A stretch of DNA of 64,000 nt from JALOLV01 sp046295175 (GTDB lineage: Bacteria > Bacteroidota > Bacteroidia > Cytophagales > Spirosomataceae). Within the stretch, counting starts at the first letter, position 1. Each line of letters opens with the position of its first letter. Of this stretch, positions 35,126 to 43,311 are shown piece by piece. The notes beneath the pieces were generated by a model. It ran no database searches. It had not been told where the DNA came from and saw only the letters and a program-made list of their open reading frames with translations. The translations under genes were made by a program, and so were the position numbers. Location: contig JBKBNY010000009.1 in the NCBI GenBank assembly GCA_046295175.1, positions 217,476 through 281,475 on the forward strand. Reading direction: 5' to 3'.

Positions 35126-36595
35126 TTAGACTATTTTCCAGCCTTCGCGATACTCACGACCTACAAACTGATTGGCATCATCGAAGTTTGTGATTTTCAT
35201 GTTGCTACCATCCCACAAAAGTTTGTTACGACCATAGAAGTCAAATCCTCCACGTTCGTTTTTCTTGCGTAACATATAACTTCTGATTGCCAAATTGCCC
35301 ATCAAAACGGTTTCGGTCAATGGCCCAGAATAATCAAAAGAAGACGATAATTCTTTATGTTCTTTAGAATCATATCCTGCTTTACAAGCATTTGTCCAAT
35401 GTACTTGATGACCGTACTCCGGAAGTCCTTTAGGTGCATTTGGGTCTGGTTTTGGGGCCTCAATTTTATCACCATTATTTAGATAAATTTTAGGGTCATT
35501 ACCATACATTCCAATCGTCATCAAACCTTTTGTACCATGCAAAATGATACCATTTGCTCCTCCATCGTTACTGATTGGCTCATTTGCAGGTATCAAATCT
35601 GGGTGCATCGGTCTGATACCGCCGTCCATCCAAACCATCTTCATCGGAGATTTATTCTTTTTAGTCGCCGGGAATTTAATCTCAACGTGTGAAGACGGAG
35701 GACACCCCTCTGGAATATACTCTGGAGTCCAATCTTTCAAAAATACTGCCCCAACGCTACATTCTACTTCGGTTGGATAGCCTAATCCAAGGATTCTAAA
35801 CGCTGAATCGATGGTATGGCAACCAATATCACCTAAAGCACCAGTACCAAAGTTCCACCATCCACGCCATTTGAATGGGTGATAAAGTGGGTGATAATCT
35901 ACCCATTGAGCAGGTCCAACCCAAGTATCCCAATCTTTTGCTGCCATTGAATCAATCAATGCAGGTTTATCACTTGGCACTGGAATTCCCTGTGGCCAAA
36001 CTGGGCGGTTTGTCCAAATATTTACTGTATGTACCGTTCCGATTTTGCCTTTATCAAACCACTCCATTGCCACTTTTTGCATTGGGTTCGAGGAGCCTTG
36101 ATTTCCCATTTGTGTCACAACCTTGTACTTTCGAGCAGCCTCAGTAAGCATCCGAGCCTCAGCAATATTGTGTGTCAATGGTTTCTGTACATAAACGTGT
36201 TTTCCCATTTGCATACAAGCCATTGCGGCGTAAGCGTGGAAGTGGTCAGGAGTAGAAATTGTAACGGCATCAATATCGTTTTTCATTTCGCTGAGCATTA
36301 CCCTAAAATCACGATATTTTTTTGCATTTGGGAATTTATCAATTGCATTTTTTGCCCTTGCCCAATCAACATCACAAAGTGCTACCACGTTGTTGGCACC
36401 GTTATTGAAAGAATTGATAATATCTGATTGGCCTTTACCACCTGCACCGATTGCAGCGATATTGAGTTTGTCGCTTGGTGCTGTGTAGCCTTTACCACCC
36501 AATACGTGGCGAGGAACTAAAAAAAAGCTACCAATTGCAAGCGAACCTTTTTGTAAGAAATCTCTTCTTGAGGCTTGTTTTTTATTGATTGTCAT
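35126..36595 (-). CDS. Tat-exported Gfo/Idh/MocA-family oxidoreductase
   Basis: Protein of 489 residues from the ATG at 36595; an upstream extension to 36667 would bury the signal. The N-terminus has a twin-arginine signal (ASRRDFLQKGSLAIGSFFL). The NAD-binding domain follows with IAAIGAGGKGQSDI, CDVDWARAK and STPDHFHAY, then VQKPLTHNIAEA, which contains the conserved Lys-Pro. The rest is the C-terminal catalytic domain with WRGWWNFGTGALGDIGCHT. Such enzymes oxidise or epimerise sugars in the periplasm with a tightly bound cofactor. A neighbouring secreted esterase fits carbohydrate processing. Confidence 0.88.
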   Translation of the reverse strand: MTINKKQASRRDFLQKGSLAIGSFFLVPRHVLGGKGYTAPSDKLNIAAIGAGGKGQSDIINSFNNGANNVVALCDVDWARAKNAIDKFPNAKKYRDFRVMLSEMKNDIDAVTISTPDHFHAYAAMACMQMGKHVYVQKPLTHNIAEARMLTEAARKYKVVTQMGNQGSSNPMQKVAMEWFDKGKIGTVHTVNIWTNRPVWPQGIPVPSDKPALIDSMAAKDWDTWVGPAQWVDYHPLYHPFKWRGWWNFGTGALGDIGCHTIDSAFRILGLGYPTEVECSVGAVFLKDWTPEYIPEGCPPSSHVEIKFPATKKNKSPMKMVWMDGGIRPMHPDLIPANEPISNDGGANGIILHGTKGLMTIGMYGNDPKIYLNNGDKIEAPKPDPNAPKGLPEYGHQVHWTNACKAGYDSKEHKELSSSFDYSGPLTETVLMGNLAIRSYMLRKKNERGGFDFYGRNKLLWDGSNMKITNFDDANQFVGREYREGWKIV

Positions 36596-36855
36596 GATTA
36601 ATAATTGAAGGTTGAATACAGGTTTTAAAATTACAAATTCTTTACTATTCTCAATTATTCGAGCCAATAAATTTATATTTTATTTGAGAAGAATAGACCT
36701 ATTGGATTAATTTTGAGACTAAATCTTGCGAGATTTAAAATATGATAGAATTGTTCAACAAATTAATGAAATAATTCTATTATAAATCATATTTTTTCTT
36801 TAAATTGTGCCAAATTATACAACTCTAAATCACAATTACCTTAAAGCCAAAAAAA

Positions 36856-37374
36856 ATGCAAAAATGTGTTTTCCTTGACCGAGACGGAGTATTAAATGAA
36901 GAAATAGATGATTACGTTTTTCGAATCGAAGATTTCAAAATCAGAGATGGAGTTTTAGAAGGTCTCCGCAACTTAAAAGATGCTGGTTATTTACTTGTAG
37001 TAGTAACAAACCAAGGTGGAATCGCTAAAGGACTTTACTCTGAAAGTGACGTAATGAATTGTTTTTCGTTTCTGCAAGAACAATGCGGCGGTGTTATCGA
37101 CGATATTTATTATTGCAAGCACCATCCGAAATATACAAGTGAATCTCTTCTTCGTAAGCCAGATTCTCTCATGCTCGAAAAAGCGATGGCTAAGTATGGA
37201 ATTGATTCAACTCAATCATTTATGGTTGGAGATTCGGAGCGTGATGTGCTAGCTGGTAAAAAAGTAGGGGTGAAGACAATTCACATAACTGGAGGTAAAG
37301 AGAATACAAAGTCGGCTGACTGGCAGTTTGGCAGTCTTCTCGAAGCTTCAAAATTTATTGTTTCTGGTTTATAA
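36856..37374 (+). CDS. HAD-IIIA phosphatase (GmhB-like)
   Basis: Cytoplasmic phosphatase of 172 residues. The HAD motifs are DRDGVLN (nucleophile Asp, general acid Asp), VVTNQGGIAKG, and the metal-binding VGDSERDVLAG. The overall pattern matches D-glycero-D-manno-heptose 1,7-bisphosphate 7-phosphatase and histidinol-phosphatase relatives. GmhB-type enzymes have a zinc loop Cx(H)xP...CxC; here CKHHPKYTSESLLRKP keeps only the first cysteine and histidines, so zinc binding is doubtful. Substrate uncertain. It stands alone, 260 bp downstream of the divergent Gfo/Idh/MocA start. Confidence 0.8.
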   Translation: MQKCVFLDRDGVLNEEIDDYVFRIEDFKIRDGVLEGLRNLKDAGYLLVVVTNQGGIAKGLYSESDVMNCFSFLQEQCGGVIDDIYYCKHHPKYTSESLLRKPDSLMLEKAMAKYGIDSTQSFMVGDSERDVLAGKKVGVKTIHITGGKENTKSADWQFGSLLEASKFIVSGL

Positions 37375-37401
37375 AAATGCTACAATACCAGAAACAATAG
37401 A

Positions 37402-37527
37402 TTAAGCATGTCTTTTCTCAACAGCACTTTTTGGGGTTGCCTTGCCATAAGCAGGGCATTGTTGTCTTCTGCATGACGACATCGCGACTATCGCTAACAA
37501 GCAGATTATTAATAATTTAGCCTTCAT
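37402..37527 (-). CDS. Tiny lipoprotein
   Basis: A 41-residue open frame read on the minus strand: a basic start (MKAK), a hydrophobic stretch (LLIICLLAIVAM), a lipobox ending SS-C at Cys19, then RRQQCPAYGKATPKS and a short basic tail. Very short lipoproteins with a CPAYG motif occur, as I recall, in Bacteroidota, which supports a real gene. Function unknown. It lies between the GmhB-like gene (convergent) and the broken DUF6934-like locus. Confidence 0.65.
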   Translation of the reverse strand: MKAKLLIICLLAIVAMSSCRRQQCPAYGKATPKSAVEKRHA

Positions 37528-37592
37528 TGTGGGTCAATAAATTTTATTTATGTTGATAACGCAATATTAGCCAGAATAGTATAAATCTTGAT

Positions 37593-37739
37593 TTATAGAG
37601 ACGGAATTTCCTTCAATGTTTTGGTTAATAATTCTCGACCTCTCTCAATAAACTTTTTTGATTCGGGTGTAAGTTTATAGTTCTTTTTTTGAAGTAAAGG
37701 GTTTACAATGTACCCTGATACTTTATTTATCTTTTCCAT
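37593..37739 (-). CDS. Small ORF downstream of the DUF6934-like gene
   Basis: A 48-residue open frame (begins MEKINKVSGYIVNPLLQKK, basic overall) whose start overlaps the end of the DUF6934-like frame by 17 bp in another frame. The overlap suggests translational coupling. A helical, basic composition and the arrangement recall two-gene small-protein pairs such as toxin-antitoxin loci, but no family is recognised. Nothing shows activity. Confidence 0.5.
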   Translation of the reverse strand: MEKINKVSGYIVNPLLQKKNYKLTPESKKFIERGRELLTKTLKEIPSL

Positions 37740-38184
37740 AGTGAGATATGATAAATGCTTCGTAGTTTTTGTTTTTGATAAACTTTTCGAGTTTACCTTC
37801 CTTGTTCAAACCGAACACTTGAAAATTTAGTTCTATGATTTCAATAAACCTCGAAATATATGTTCTGTATAATCGTGTTCTTACATCGTTGCTCCCTCTA
37901 AAATAAAGCAAATTTTTAGGATAATTCTCAAAAAACACCAACATTGTTTTCGCTACAGTAAATAATACCTTATCTCTGTCTTTATTTTGACTTGCAGCCA
38001 AGTAGTCAATGGTATTTTCTGAAATTAGGTCGCCAGAACTTAACTGATAGAGATTATCATATTCCTCTATTTTTTCATATAAAACCACTTTTTTGATTGT
38101 TTTATAATCGCTTACGCTCTCAAATTAAAAAATTAAACTATCAGGAGCAGCTTCAAAGTTATAGTGTGGTTTTTCAATATCCAT
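37723..38184 (-). pseudogene. DUF6934-like gene interrupted by an in-frame stop
   Basis: Reading from the ATG at 38184, nineteen codons (MDIEKPHYNFEAAPDSLIF) end at a TAA (38127-38125). The same frame then stays open for 133 more codons to the stop at 37723. The joined product matches my recollection of DUF6934: Y-x-F start, FESVSDYKTIKKV, NLYQLSSGD, KVLFTVAKTMLVFFENYP, RTRLYRTYI and a final NYEAFII. At the stop, a single base change would restore Glu (GAA) in LIFEFES, which fits the family. Either the gene is dead, or translation restarts at the GTG at 38088. It starts 3 bp after the guaA stop. The 48-residue ORF overlaps its end. Confidence 0.7.
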
Positions 38185-38187
38185 TTA

Positions 38188-39717
38188 TTATTCCCATTCA
38201 ATAGTTGCTGGCGGTTTAGAGCTAATATCATAAACAACTCTATTTACACCTTTAACTTTATTGATAATTTCGTTAGAGACATCGGCCAAGAAATTATAGG
38301 GTAAATGAGCCCAATCGGCTGTCATACCATCCACACTCGTGACAGCACGTAGGGCCACAACTTGCTCGTAGGTACGTTCATCGCCCATTACTCCCACACT
38401 TTGTACTGGCAACAGTATTGCTCCCGCTTGCCAAGTTTTTGCATATAATCCCGATTCTTTGAGTCCATTGATGAAAATTGCATCAACTTCCTGCAAAATC
38501 CTTACTTTTTCGGCTGTAATATCACCCAAAATACGGATTCCAAGGCCCGGACCAGGGAATGGATGACGACCTAAAATATTTTCAGAAATATGAAGGCTAC
38601 GTCCAACCTCACGTACTTCGTCTTTGAATAGAAGTCTCAGCGGCTCAACAACTTTTAGCTTCATAAAATCTGGTAATCCACCCACATTATGGTGAGATTT
38701 GATGGTTGCCGATGGTCCTTTTACTGAAACTGATTCGATAACGTCAGGATAAATCGTACCCTGACCCAACCAAGCCGCACCTTCGATTTTATGCGATTCG
38801 GCATCAAAAACATCAATAAATGTTTTGCCTATTGCTTTACGTTTTGCTTCGGGGTCGGTTAAACCTTCTAAGGCTTTGTAGAATTGCTCTTTGGCATCGA
38901 CACCAATCACATTCAGCCCCATTCCTTTGTAAGATTCGAGTACTTCTTCAAATTCATTTTTGCGAAGCAAACCGTTATCCACAAAAATGCAATAAAGGTT
39001 TTTGCCAATTGCATGATGAATCAAAACTGCTGCTACCGATGAATCTACACCACCCGAAAGGCCCATTACGACTTTATCATTGCCGAGTTGTTCTTTTATA
39101 GATGCAACTGTCGAATCTACGAATGAATCTGGTGTCCAATTCTGTTGGCATCCACAAATATCAACGACAAAGTTTTTGATAATTGTTTTGCCTTGTAATG
39201 TATGTGTAACCTCGGGATGAAACTGGATTCCGTAGGTTTTTTCGTCATTAATCTTAAAACCAGCTACTTTAACTGTATCTGTCGATGCGATAATGTCAGA
39301 GTTAGTCGGTGGAGCAATGATTGTATCGCTGTGCGACATCCAGACTTGAGTATTATCGTCAATATCCTTAAATAAAGCATAACGATTATCCACTTTATTC
39401 AAAATTGTGCGTCCGTATTCTCTGATGTTAGATGCCTTTACCTCACCTCCGCATTTATGTGCCAGTAATTGAGCTCCATAACAAATTCCCAAAACTGGCA
39501 ATTTGCCTCTAAATTGTTCTAAATCGACACTTGGTGCATCTTCTTCACGAACAGAGCATGGGCTTCCTGAAAGGATAATACCCTTCGTGGCTTCGGTAAT
39601 TTCTGGAACTTTATTGTAAGGATGAATTTCGCAGTAGATATTGAGTTCTCTAACTCGACGAGCAATTAACTGTGTAACTTGAGACCCGAAATCAAGAATA
39701 AGAATTTGTTCTGTCAT
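38188..39717 (-). CDS. guaA: GMP synthase (glutamine-hydrolysing)
   Basis: Enzyme of 509 residues that aminates XMP to GMP using glutamine and ATP. The N-terminal class I glutamine amidotransferase domain has GICYGAQLLAHK with the catalytic cysteine and QFHPEVTHT with His and Glu. The ATP-pyrophosphatase domain carries the PP-loop GLSGGVDSSVAA. The C-terminal dimerisation domain ends YDISSKPPATIEWE, the usual GuaA terminus. I chose the ATG at 39717 (MTEQILILDFGSQ) over an upstream in-frame ATG because the family starts there and a promoter lies just upstream. The broken DUF6934-like gene follows 3 bp after the stop. Confidence 0.97.
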   Translation of the reverse strand: MTEQILILDFGSQVTQLIARRVRELNIYCEIHPYNKVPEITEATKGIILSGSPCSVREEDAPSVDLEQFRGKLPVLGICYGAQLLAHKCGGEVKASNIREYGRTILNKVDNRYALFKDIDDNTQVWMSHSDTIIAPPTNSDIIASTDTVKVAGFKINDEKTYGIQFHPEVTHTLQGKTIIKNFVVDICGCQQNWTPDSFVDSTVASIKEQLGNDKVVMGLSGGVDSSVAAVLIHHAIGKNLYCIFVDNGLLRKNEFEEVLESYKGMGLNVIGVDAKEQFYKALEGLTDPEAKRKAIGKTFIDVFDAESHKIEGAAWLGQGTIYPDVIESVSVKGPSATIKSHHNVGGLPDFMKLKVVEPLRLLFKDEVREVGRSLHISENILGRHPFPGPGLGIRILGDITAEKVRILQEVDAIFINGLKESGLYAKTWQAGAILLPVQSVGVMGDERTYEQVVALRAVTSVDGMTADWAHLPYNFLADVSNEIINKVKGVNRVVYDISSKPPATIEWE

Positions 39718-39735
39718 GGTATAGCATCTAAAATG

Positions 39736-39767
39736 CAAAATTAGGCCATGAGCTTGTATTTTACAAA
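39736..39767 (-). promoter_or_regulatory. guaA promoter
   Basis: On the minus strand TAATTTTG (39736-39743) matches TAnnTTTG, and TTTG (39764-39767) lies 20 bp upstream as the -33 element. The start codon is 18 bp downstream of the -7 box, so the leader is very short. Confidence 0.75.
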
Positions 39768-39774
39768 TATTCAA

Positions 39775-40089
39775 TCAAAGATACTTCCAAAAACTCCAAA
39801 ATTTGCGTTTGCTGAGGTATTCGAGGTCGTCTTCGTTGTCGTATGCTTCTTGTTCAAAACAAATCTGATGGTAGGCTTTCCACCAATCGCGGTATTTAAG
39901 AAAATAGATTATCCACTCGGTGATATACCAAAGGTAAAAAGGAAGTACCAACAATTCGATTTGCTGACGGATGTGGATTCGCTCGTGATTGATTAACCTT
40001 CTACTCGGGTTTTTCGGTCTTACCAAGACGAACGGATAGAGAGTAATCCCTCCAATTTTCTTAAATTTTATTCCTTTTATCAGTATCAT
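39775..40089 (-). CDS. Small membrane-associated HExxH protein
   Basis: Protein of 104 residues. NHERIHIRQQIELL (His35, Glu36, His39) has the zincin HExxH form and is followed by a hydrophobic helix (~48-65, FYLWYITEWIIYFL) and then FEQEAYDNEDDLEYL, whose glutamates could supply a third ligand. The arrangement is that of a tiny membrane-attached metalloprotease, though activity is unproven. Similar short proteins are common hypotheticals in Bacteroidota. It ends just upstream of the guaA promoter, which lies in the gap between them. Confidence 0.7.
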   Translation of the reverse strand: MILIKGIKFKKIGGITLYPFVLVRPKNPSRRLINHERIHIRQQIELLVLPFYLWYITEWIIYFLKYRDWWKAYHQICFEQEAYDNEDDLEYLSKRKFWSFWKYL

Positions 40090-40210
40090 TTCTACAAATA
40101 AACCCGATTTAGTCTCAAATTTTAAAATCCATAGAAATTAATCATGGATTGTTTGGTTTTCAATCGTTACTTAAATTCTAAATTTGTCATACAAATCAAA
40201 TTATCGTCTG

Positions 40211-41479
40211 ATGATAACTTTAATTGTTATAACTTTTGTGGTTGGGTATTTACTTATCGCTCTCGAACACCCAATCAAAATCAACAAAACCGCTACTGCA
40301 CTTTTGACGGGCGTTTTGTGCTGGACATTGTATATCATTGATAGCCAAACCACAGAAACGGTCAATACTGAGCTTTCGCACCATCTTGGGAGTGTAGCCG
40401 AGATTCTGTTTTTCTTATTGGGAGCAATGACAATTGTCGAATTAGTCGATGCCCATCAAGGTTTCAGAATCATAACCGACCGAATCAAAAGTCGCAATGT
40501 TATGACGTTACTTTGGTTAATTAGTTTCATTGCATTTTTTCTTTCGGCTATACTTGATAACCTAACAACGAGTATTGTGATGGTTTCGCTGTTGAGAAAA
40601 TTGATAAAAAATGATGATATGCGTAAATTTTTTGCAGGGATGGTCATTATCGCTGCAAATGCAGGTGGAGCGTGGTCGCCTGTTGGAGATGTAACAACCA
40701 CAATGCTTTGGATTGGTGGACAAATTACGACTACAAATATTATTTTGAAATTGATTATCCCAAGTCTGATTTGTCTGATTGTGCCATTATTTGTTATTAG
40801 CTTAAAATTAAAGGGACAAACACTTGAAGCAATTGATGATTCTGACTCAAATCAGATTGAAACTACTGCCAAAGAACGCAATATGATGTTTGCTTTTGGA
40901 CTTGGTGCATTACTGTTTACCCCAGTTTTTAAGACAATTACCCATTTGCCTCCATACATGGGAGTTTTGCTTGGACTCGGTGTTGTTTGGATTGTGGGTG
41001 AATTGCTTCACCACGAAAAAGACGAAGAAGAACGTAAACCATTCACTGCCGCCCATGCTTTAAGTAGAATTGATACAAGTAGTATTTTGTTTTTTCTTGG
41101 GATTTTGCTTGCAATCGGCGTTTTAGAGTCAACTCATATTCTTTCTGATTTGGCTTTGAAAATGGATAAAACAATTGGTAATCAGGATGTTATTGTTGTT
41201 TTGATAGGTTTAGCCTCTGCGATTGTAGATAACGTTCCGCTTGTTGCAGCGGCAATGGGGATGTATGATTTACAGACTTTTCCGACTGACCACAGAATCT
41301 GGGAATTTTTGGCTTATTGTGCGGGTACTGGCGGAAGTGTACTCATTATTGGCTCAGCAGCAGGCGTGGCAGTGATGGGAATGGAGAAAATAGATTTCAT
41401 GTGGTATCTGCGTCGAATCTCACTTTTGGCACTATTGGGGTATTTTGCAGGAGCTGTATTTTATGTCTTGTTTGCCTAA
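40211..41479 (+). CDS. nhaD: NhaD-type Na+/H+ antiporter
   Basis: Inner membrane antiporter of 422 residues with about eleven hydrophobic helices. Family stretches include LFFLLGAMTIVELVDAHQGF, FLSAILDNLTTSIVMVSLL (the conserved Asp/Asn pair) and NAGGAWSPVGDVTTTMLWI, with a second LASAIVDNVPLVAAAMGMY repeat. It exchanges sodium for protons to keep pH and salt balance. I prefer the ATG at 40211 (MITLIVITF) over a TTG at 40184. It is divergent from the HExxH gene and probably monocistronic. Confidence 0.92.
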   Translation: MITLIVITFVVGYLLIALEHPIKINKTATALLTGVLCWTLYIIDSQTTETVNTELSHHLGSVAEILFFLLGAMTIVELVDAHQGFRIITDRIKSRNVMTLLWLISFIAFFLSAILDNLTTSIVMVSLLRKLIKNDDMRKFFAGMVIIAANAGGAWSPVGDVTTTMLWIGGQITTTNIILKLIIPSLICLIVPLFVISLKLKGQTLEAIDDSDSNQIETTAKERNMMFAFGLGALLFTPVFKTITHLPPYMGVLLGLGVVWIVGELLHHEKDEEERKPFTAAHALSRIDTSSILFFLGILLAIGVLESTHILSDLALKMDKTIGNQDVIVVLIGLASAIVDNVPLVAAAMGMYDLQTFPTDHRIWEFLAYCAGTGGSVLIIGSAAGVAVMGMEKIDFMWYLRRISLLALLGYFAGAVFYVLFA

Positions 41480-41598
41480 TCCAAATTAAATTAAGTTTGA
41501 TAATCAATTACCAAAACCATTCATCACAAAATAGTTTGGATAGCATTAACCAACAATCCATATTTACGCAGTTTTAAACCTAAAAATAACTAAGACCG

Positions 41599-42288
41599 AT
41601 GAAAAAGATTTTTTCAATAGTTGCAATTTCTATTTTATCCACTACTTTTTCTTTCGCACAGTCTGCAGAAGAGATAATTGCTAAGTTTATAACGGCAGTT
41701 GGTGGAAAAGATGCTGTTGCTAAAGTAAACGATTATACTATGGTTATGACAGGCGATGTTCAGGGAAATTCGCTTGAAATAACACAAATCAGAAAAGGTA
41801 CCGACAAGTTGTCTCAGGTTGTCTCAGTTGGTGCCATGGGTGAAGTTGCCAAAACCATGTGCGACGGGAAAAATGTAAAAATTGAGTCTCAAATGACTGG
41901 TACTCAGAATCTCGAAGGTAAATTTTTGAAAGCAACTATTGCTCAGGCAGGTACTTTTCCGGAGCCACTTTATTCGAGTAATGGAGTTAAAATGACGGTT
42001 GTTGGAAGTGAAAAAATCAATGGTATTGATTCACACAAAATTGAAATGAGTGTTGAGGACTTCAAATGGTTTGAATTCTACGAAAAAGAAAGTGGTCTAA
42101 AAATTCGTCAAGTAATCGAAAGTCCTCAAGGTACAGCAACAACAACCCTTACTGATTATAAAGAAGTGGGTGGTGTTAAATTCGCTCATAAAATCAATCA
42201 AGATTTAGGTATGTTTGTTTTAGATTTGACTGTTAATAAGGTTGAAGTAAACAAAGGAACTCCAGATTCTGCTTTTGAAATCAAGTAA
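41599..42288 (+). CDS. LolA-like exported protein
   Basis: Exported protein of 229 residues; signal peptide about 1-20 (SFAQ). A helix AEEIIAKFITAVGGKDAVAKV is followed by antiparallel strands with TMVMTGDVQGNSLEITQIRK and FYEKESGLKIRQVIESPQG. This fits the LolA/LolB-like half-barrel group annotated as outer membrane lipoprotein-sorting protein-like in Bacteroidota. The true ligand is unknown. It lies 119 bp after nhaD and 60 bp before the ApbE gene. Confidence 0.7.
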   Translation: MKKIFSIVAISILSTTFSFAQSAEEIIAKFITAVGGKDAVAKVNDYTMVMTGDVQGNSLEITQIRKGTDKLSQVVSVGAMGEVAKTMCDGKNVKIESQMTGTQNLEGKFLKATIAQAGTFPEPLYSSNGVKMTVVGSEKINGIDSHKIEMSVEDFKWFEFYEKESGLKIRQVIESPQGTATTTLTDYKEVGGVKFAHKINQDLGMFVLDLTVNKVEVNKGTPDSAFEIK

Positions 42289-42348
42289 GTAAATTAGAAG
42301 AAGTCTGTGATATTTATTAATTTTGCCATGCTTCCTCAAATTAGTTTT

Positions 42349-43269
42349 ATGGATAATTTTTTTAATAAAATACCAAGAAGGAGTAGCGTTTTGCTATTCC
42401 TTTTTTTATGTTTTGACGGATTCTCACAGAATCGCTACGAATTTTCGCACCAACAAATGGGTACGATTTTTAGAATCGTACTTTACGCAGGAGATTCATC
42501 AGATGCAAAAGTTACTGCTGATAAAGCATTTAAAAAATTAGATGAATTAAATCTTATTTTGAGTGATTATCGAGAAGATTCAGAGATTAATCAACTATGC
42601 CGAAATTCATTCAATATAGAGACAAAGGTTAGCACAGACTTATGGAAAATACTTAAAATGTCGGAGAATGCCTACAAGCAAACAAACGGTAAATTTGACG
42701 TTACCATCGGTCCAATGACTCAACTTTGGCGACGAATGAAACGCCAAAAACAATTACCAACAACTGAGCAAATTCAAACTGCAAGGAGTAAGGTTGGATT
42801 TGAAAATATTGTATTGAACTCCTCAAATCAAACAGTTTTATTGAAAAAAGAGGGGATAAGGCTTGATTTTGGTGGTATTGGTAAAGGATATGCCGAAGAT
42901 GAAATGATGAAAATTCTTAAAGAAAATGGTGTTAAATCGGCAATGATTGAAGGAGGAGGAAATATTGTAGTTTCGGATTCTCCACCAAATCAAAAAGGTT
43001 GGACAGTCGAAATTAACAAACAAGTTTATTCACTTAAAAACTGCGGAATCTCAACATCGGGTGATTTGTATCAATTTGTTGAAATTGACGGTAAAAAATA
43101 CTCACACATTCTTGAACCTTCAACGGGTATCGGAATGACAAATCCAATTCAAAAATCGGTTATTGCTAAAGATGGAACAACATCAGATTGGATTTCGACA
43201 GCACTTTGCTTGATGGATTCGCGAGTTGGCGAAAAACTTGCTAAAAAGTTGAAAGTGAAGGTTTTATAA
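42349..43269 (+). CDS. apbE: ApbE family FAD:protein FMN transferase
   Basis: Exported protein, 306 residues from the ATG at 42349. Upstream in-frame starts (GTG 42307, ATG 42328) would place residues ahead of the signal sequence (SSVLLFLFLCFDGFSQ). The flavin transferase motifs are MGTIFRIVLYA, LDFGGIGKGYAED, MIEGGGNIVVS, CGISTSGDLYQF and SHILEPSTGIGM; the metal-binding C-terminal block reads GTTSDWISTALCLM. ApbE attaches FMN covalently to threonine in target proteins such as NqrB/C. No flavoprotein target gene is adjacent. Confidence 0.88.
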   Translation: MDNFFNKIPRRSSVLLFLFLCFDGFSQNRYEFSHQQMGTIFRIVLYAGDSSDAKVTADKAFKKLDELNLILSDYREDSEINQLCRNSFNIETKVSTDLWKILKMSENAYKQTNGKFDVTIGPMTQLWRRMKRQKQLPTTEQIQTARSKVGFENIVLNSSNQTVLLKKEGIRLDFGGIGKGYAEDEMMKILKENGVKSAMIEGGGNIVVSDSPPNQKGWTVEINKQVYSLKNCGISTSGDLYQFVEIDGKKYSHILEPSTGIGMTNPIQKSVIAKDGTTSDWISTALCLMDSRVGEKLAKKLKVKVL

Positions 43270-43274
43270 AAAAG

Positions 43275-43301
43275 AAGTCCTTGCTGATTTTGCAAGGACT
43301 T
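43275..43301 (-). terminator. Terminator between apbE and the Gfo/Idh/MocA gene
   Basis: A perfect 10-bp stem (43275-43284 with 43292-43301) with a 7-base loop and a T-run on the minus-strand side. It probably ends the Gfo/Idh/MocA transcript and may also serve apbE. Confidence 0.8.
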
Positions 43302-43311
43302 AGAAATATTC

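Noticed and set aside
38128..38184. 19-codon frame after guaA as an independent leader peptide
   Set aside because: It is in frame with, and matches the expected N-terminus of, the DUF6934-like protein behind a single stop codon.
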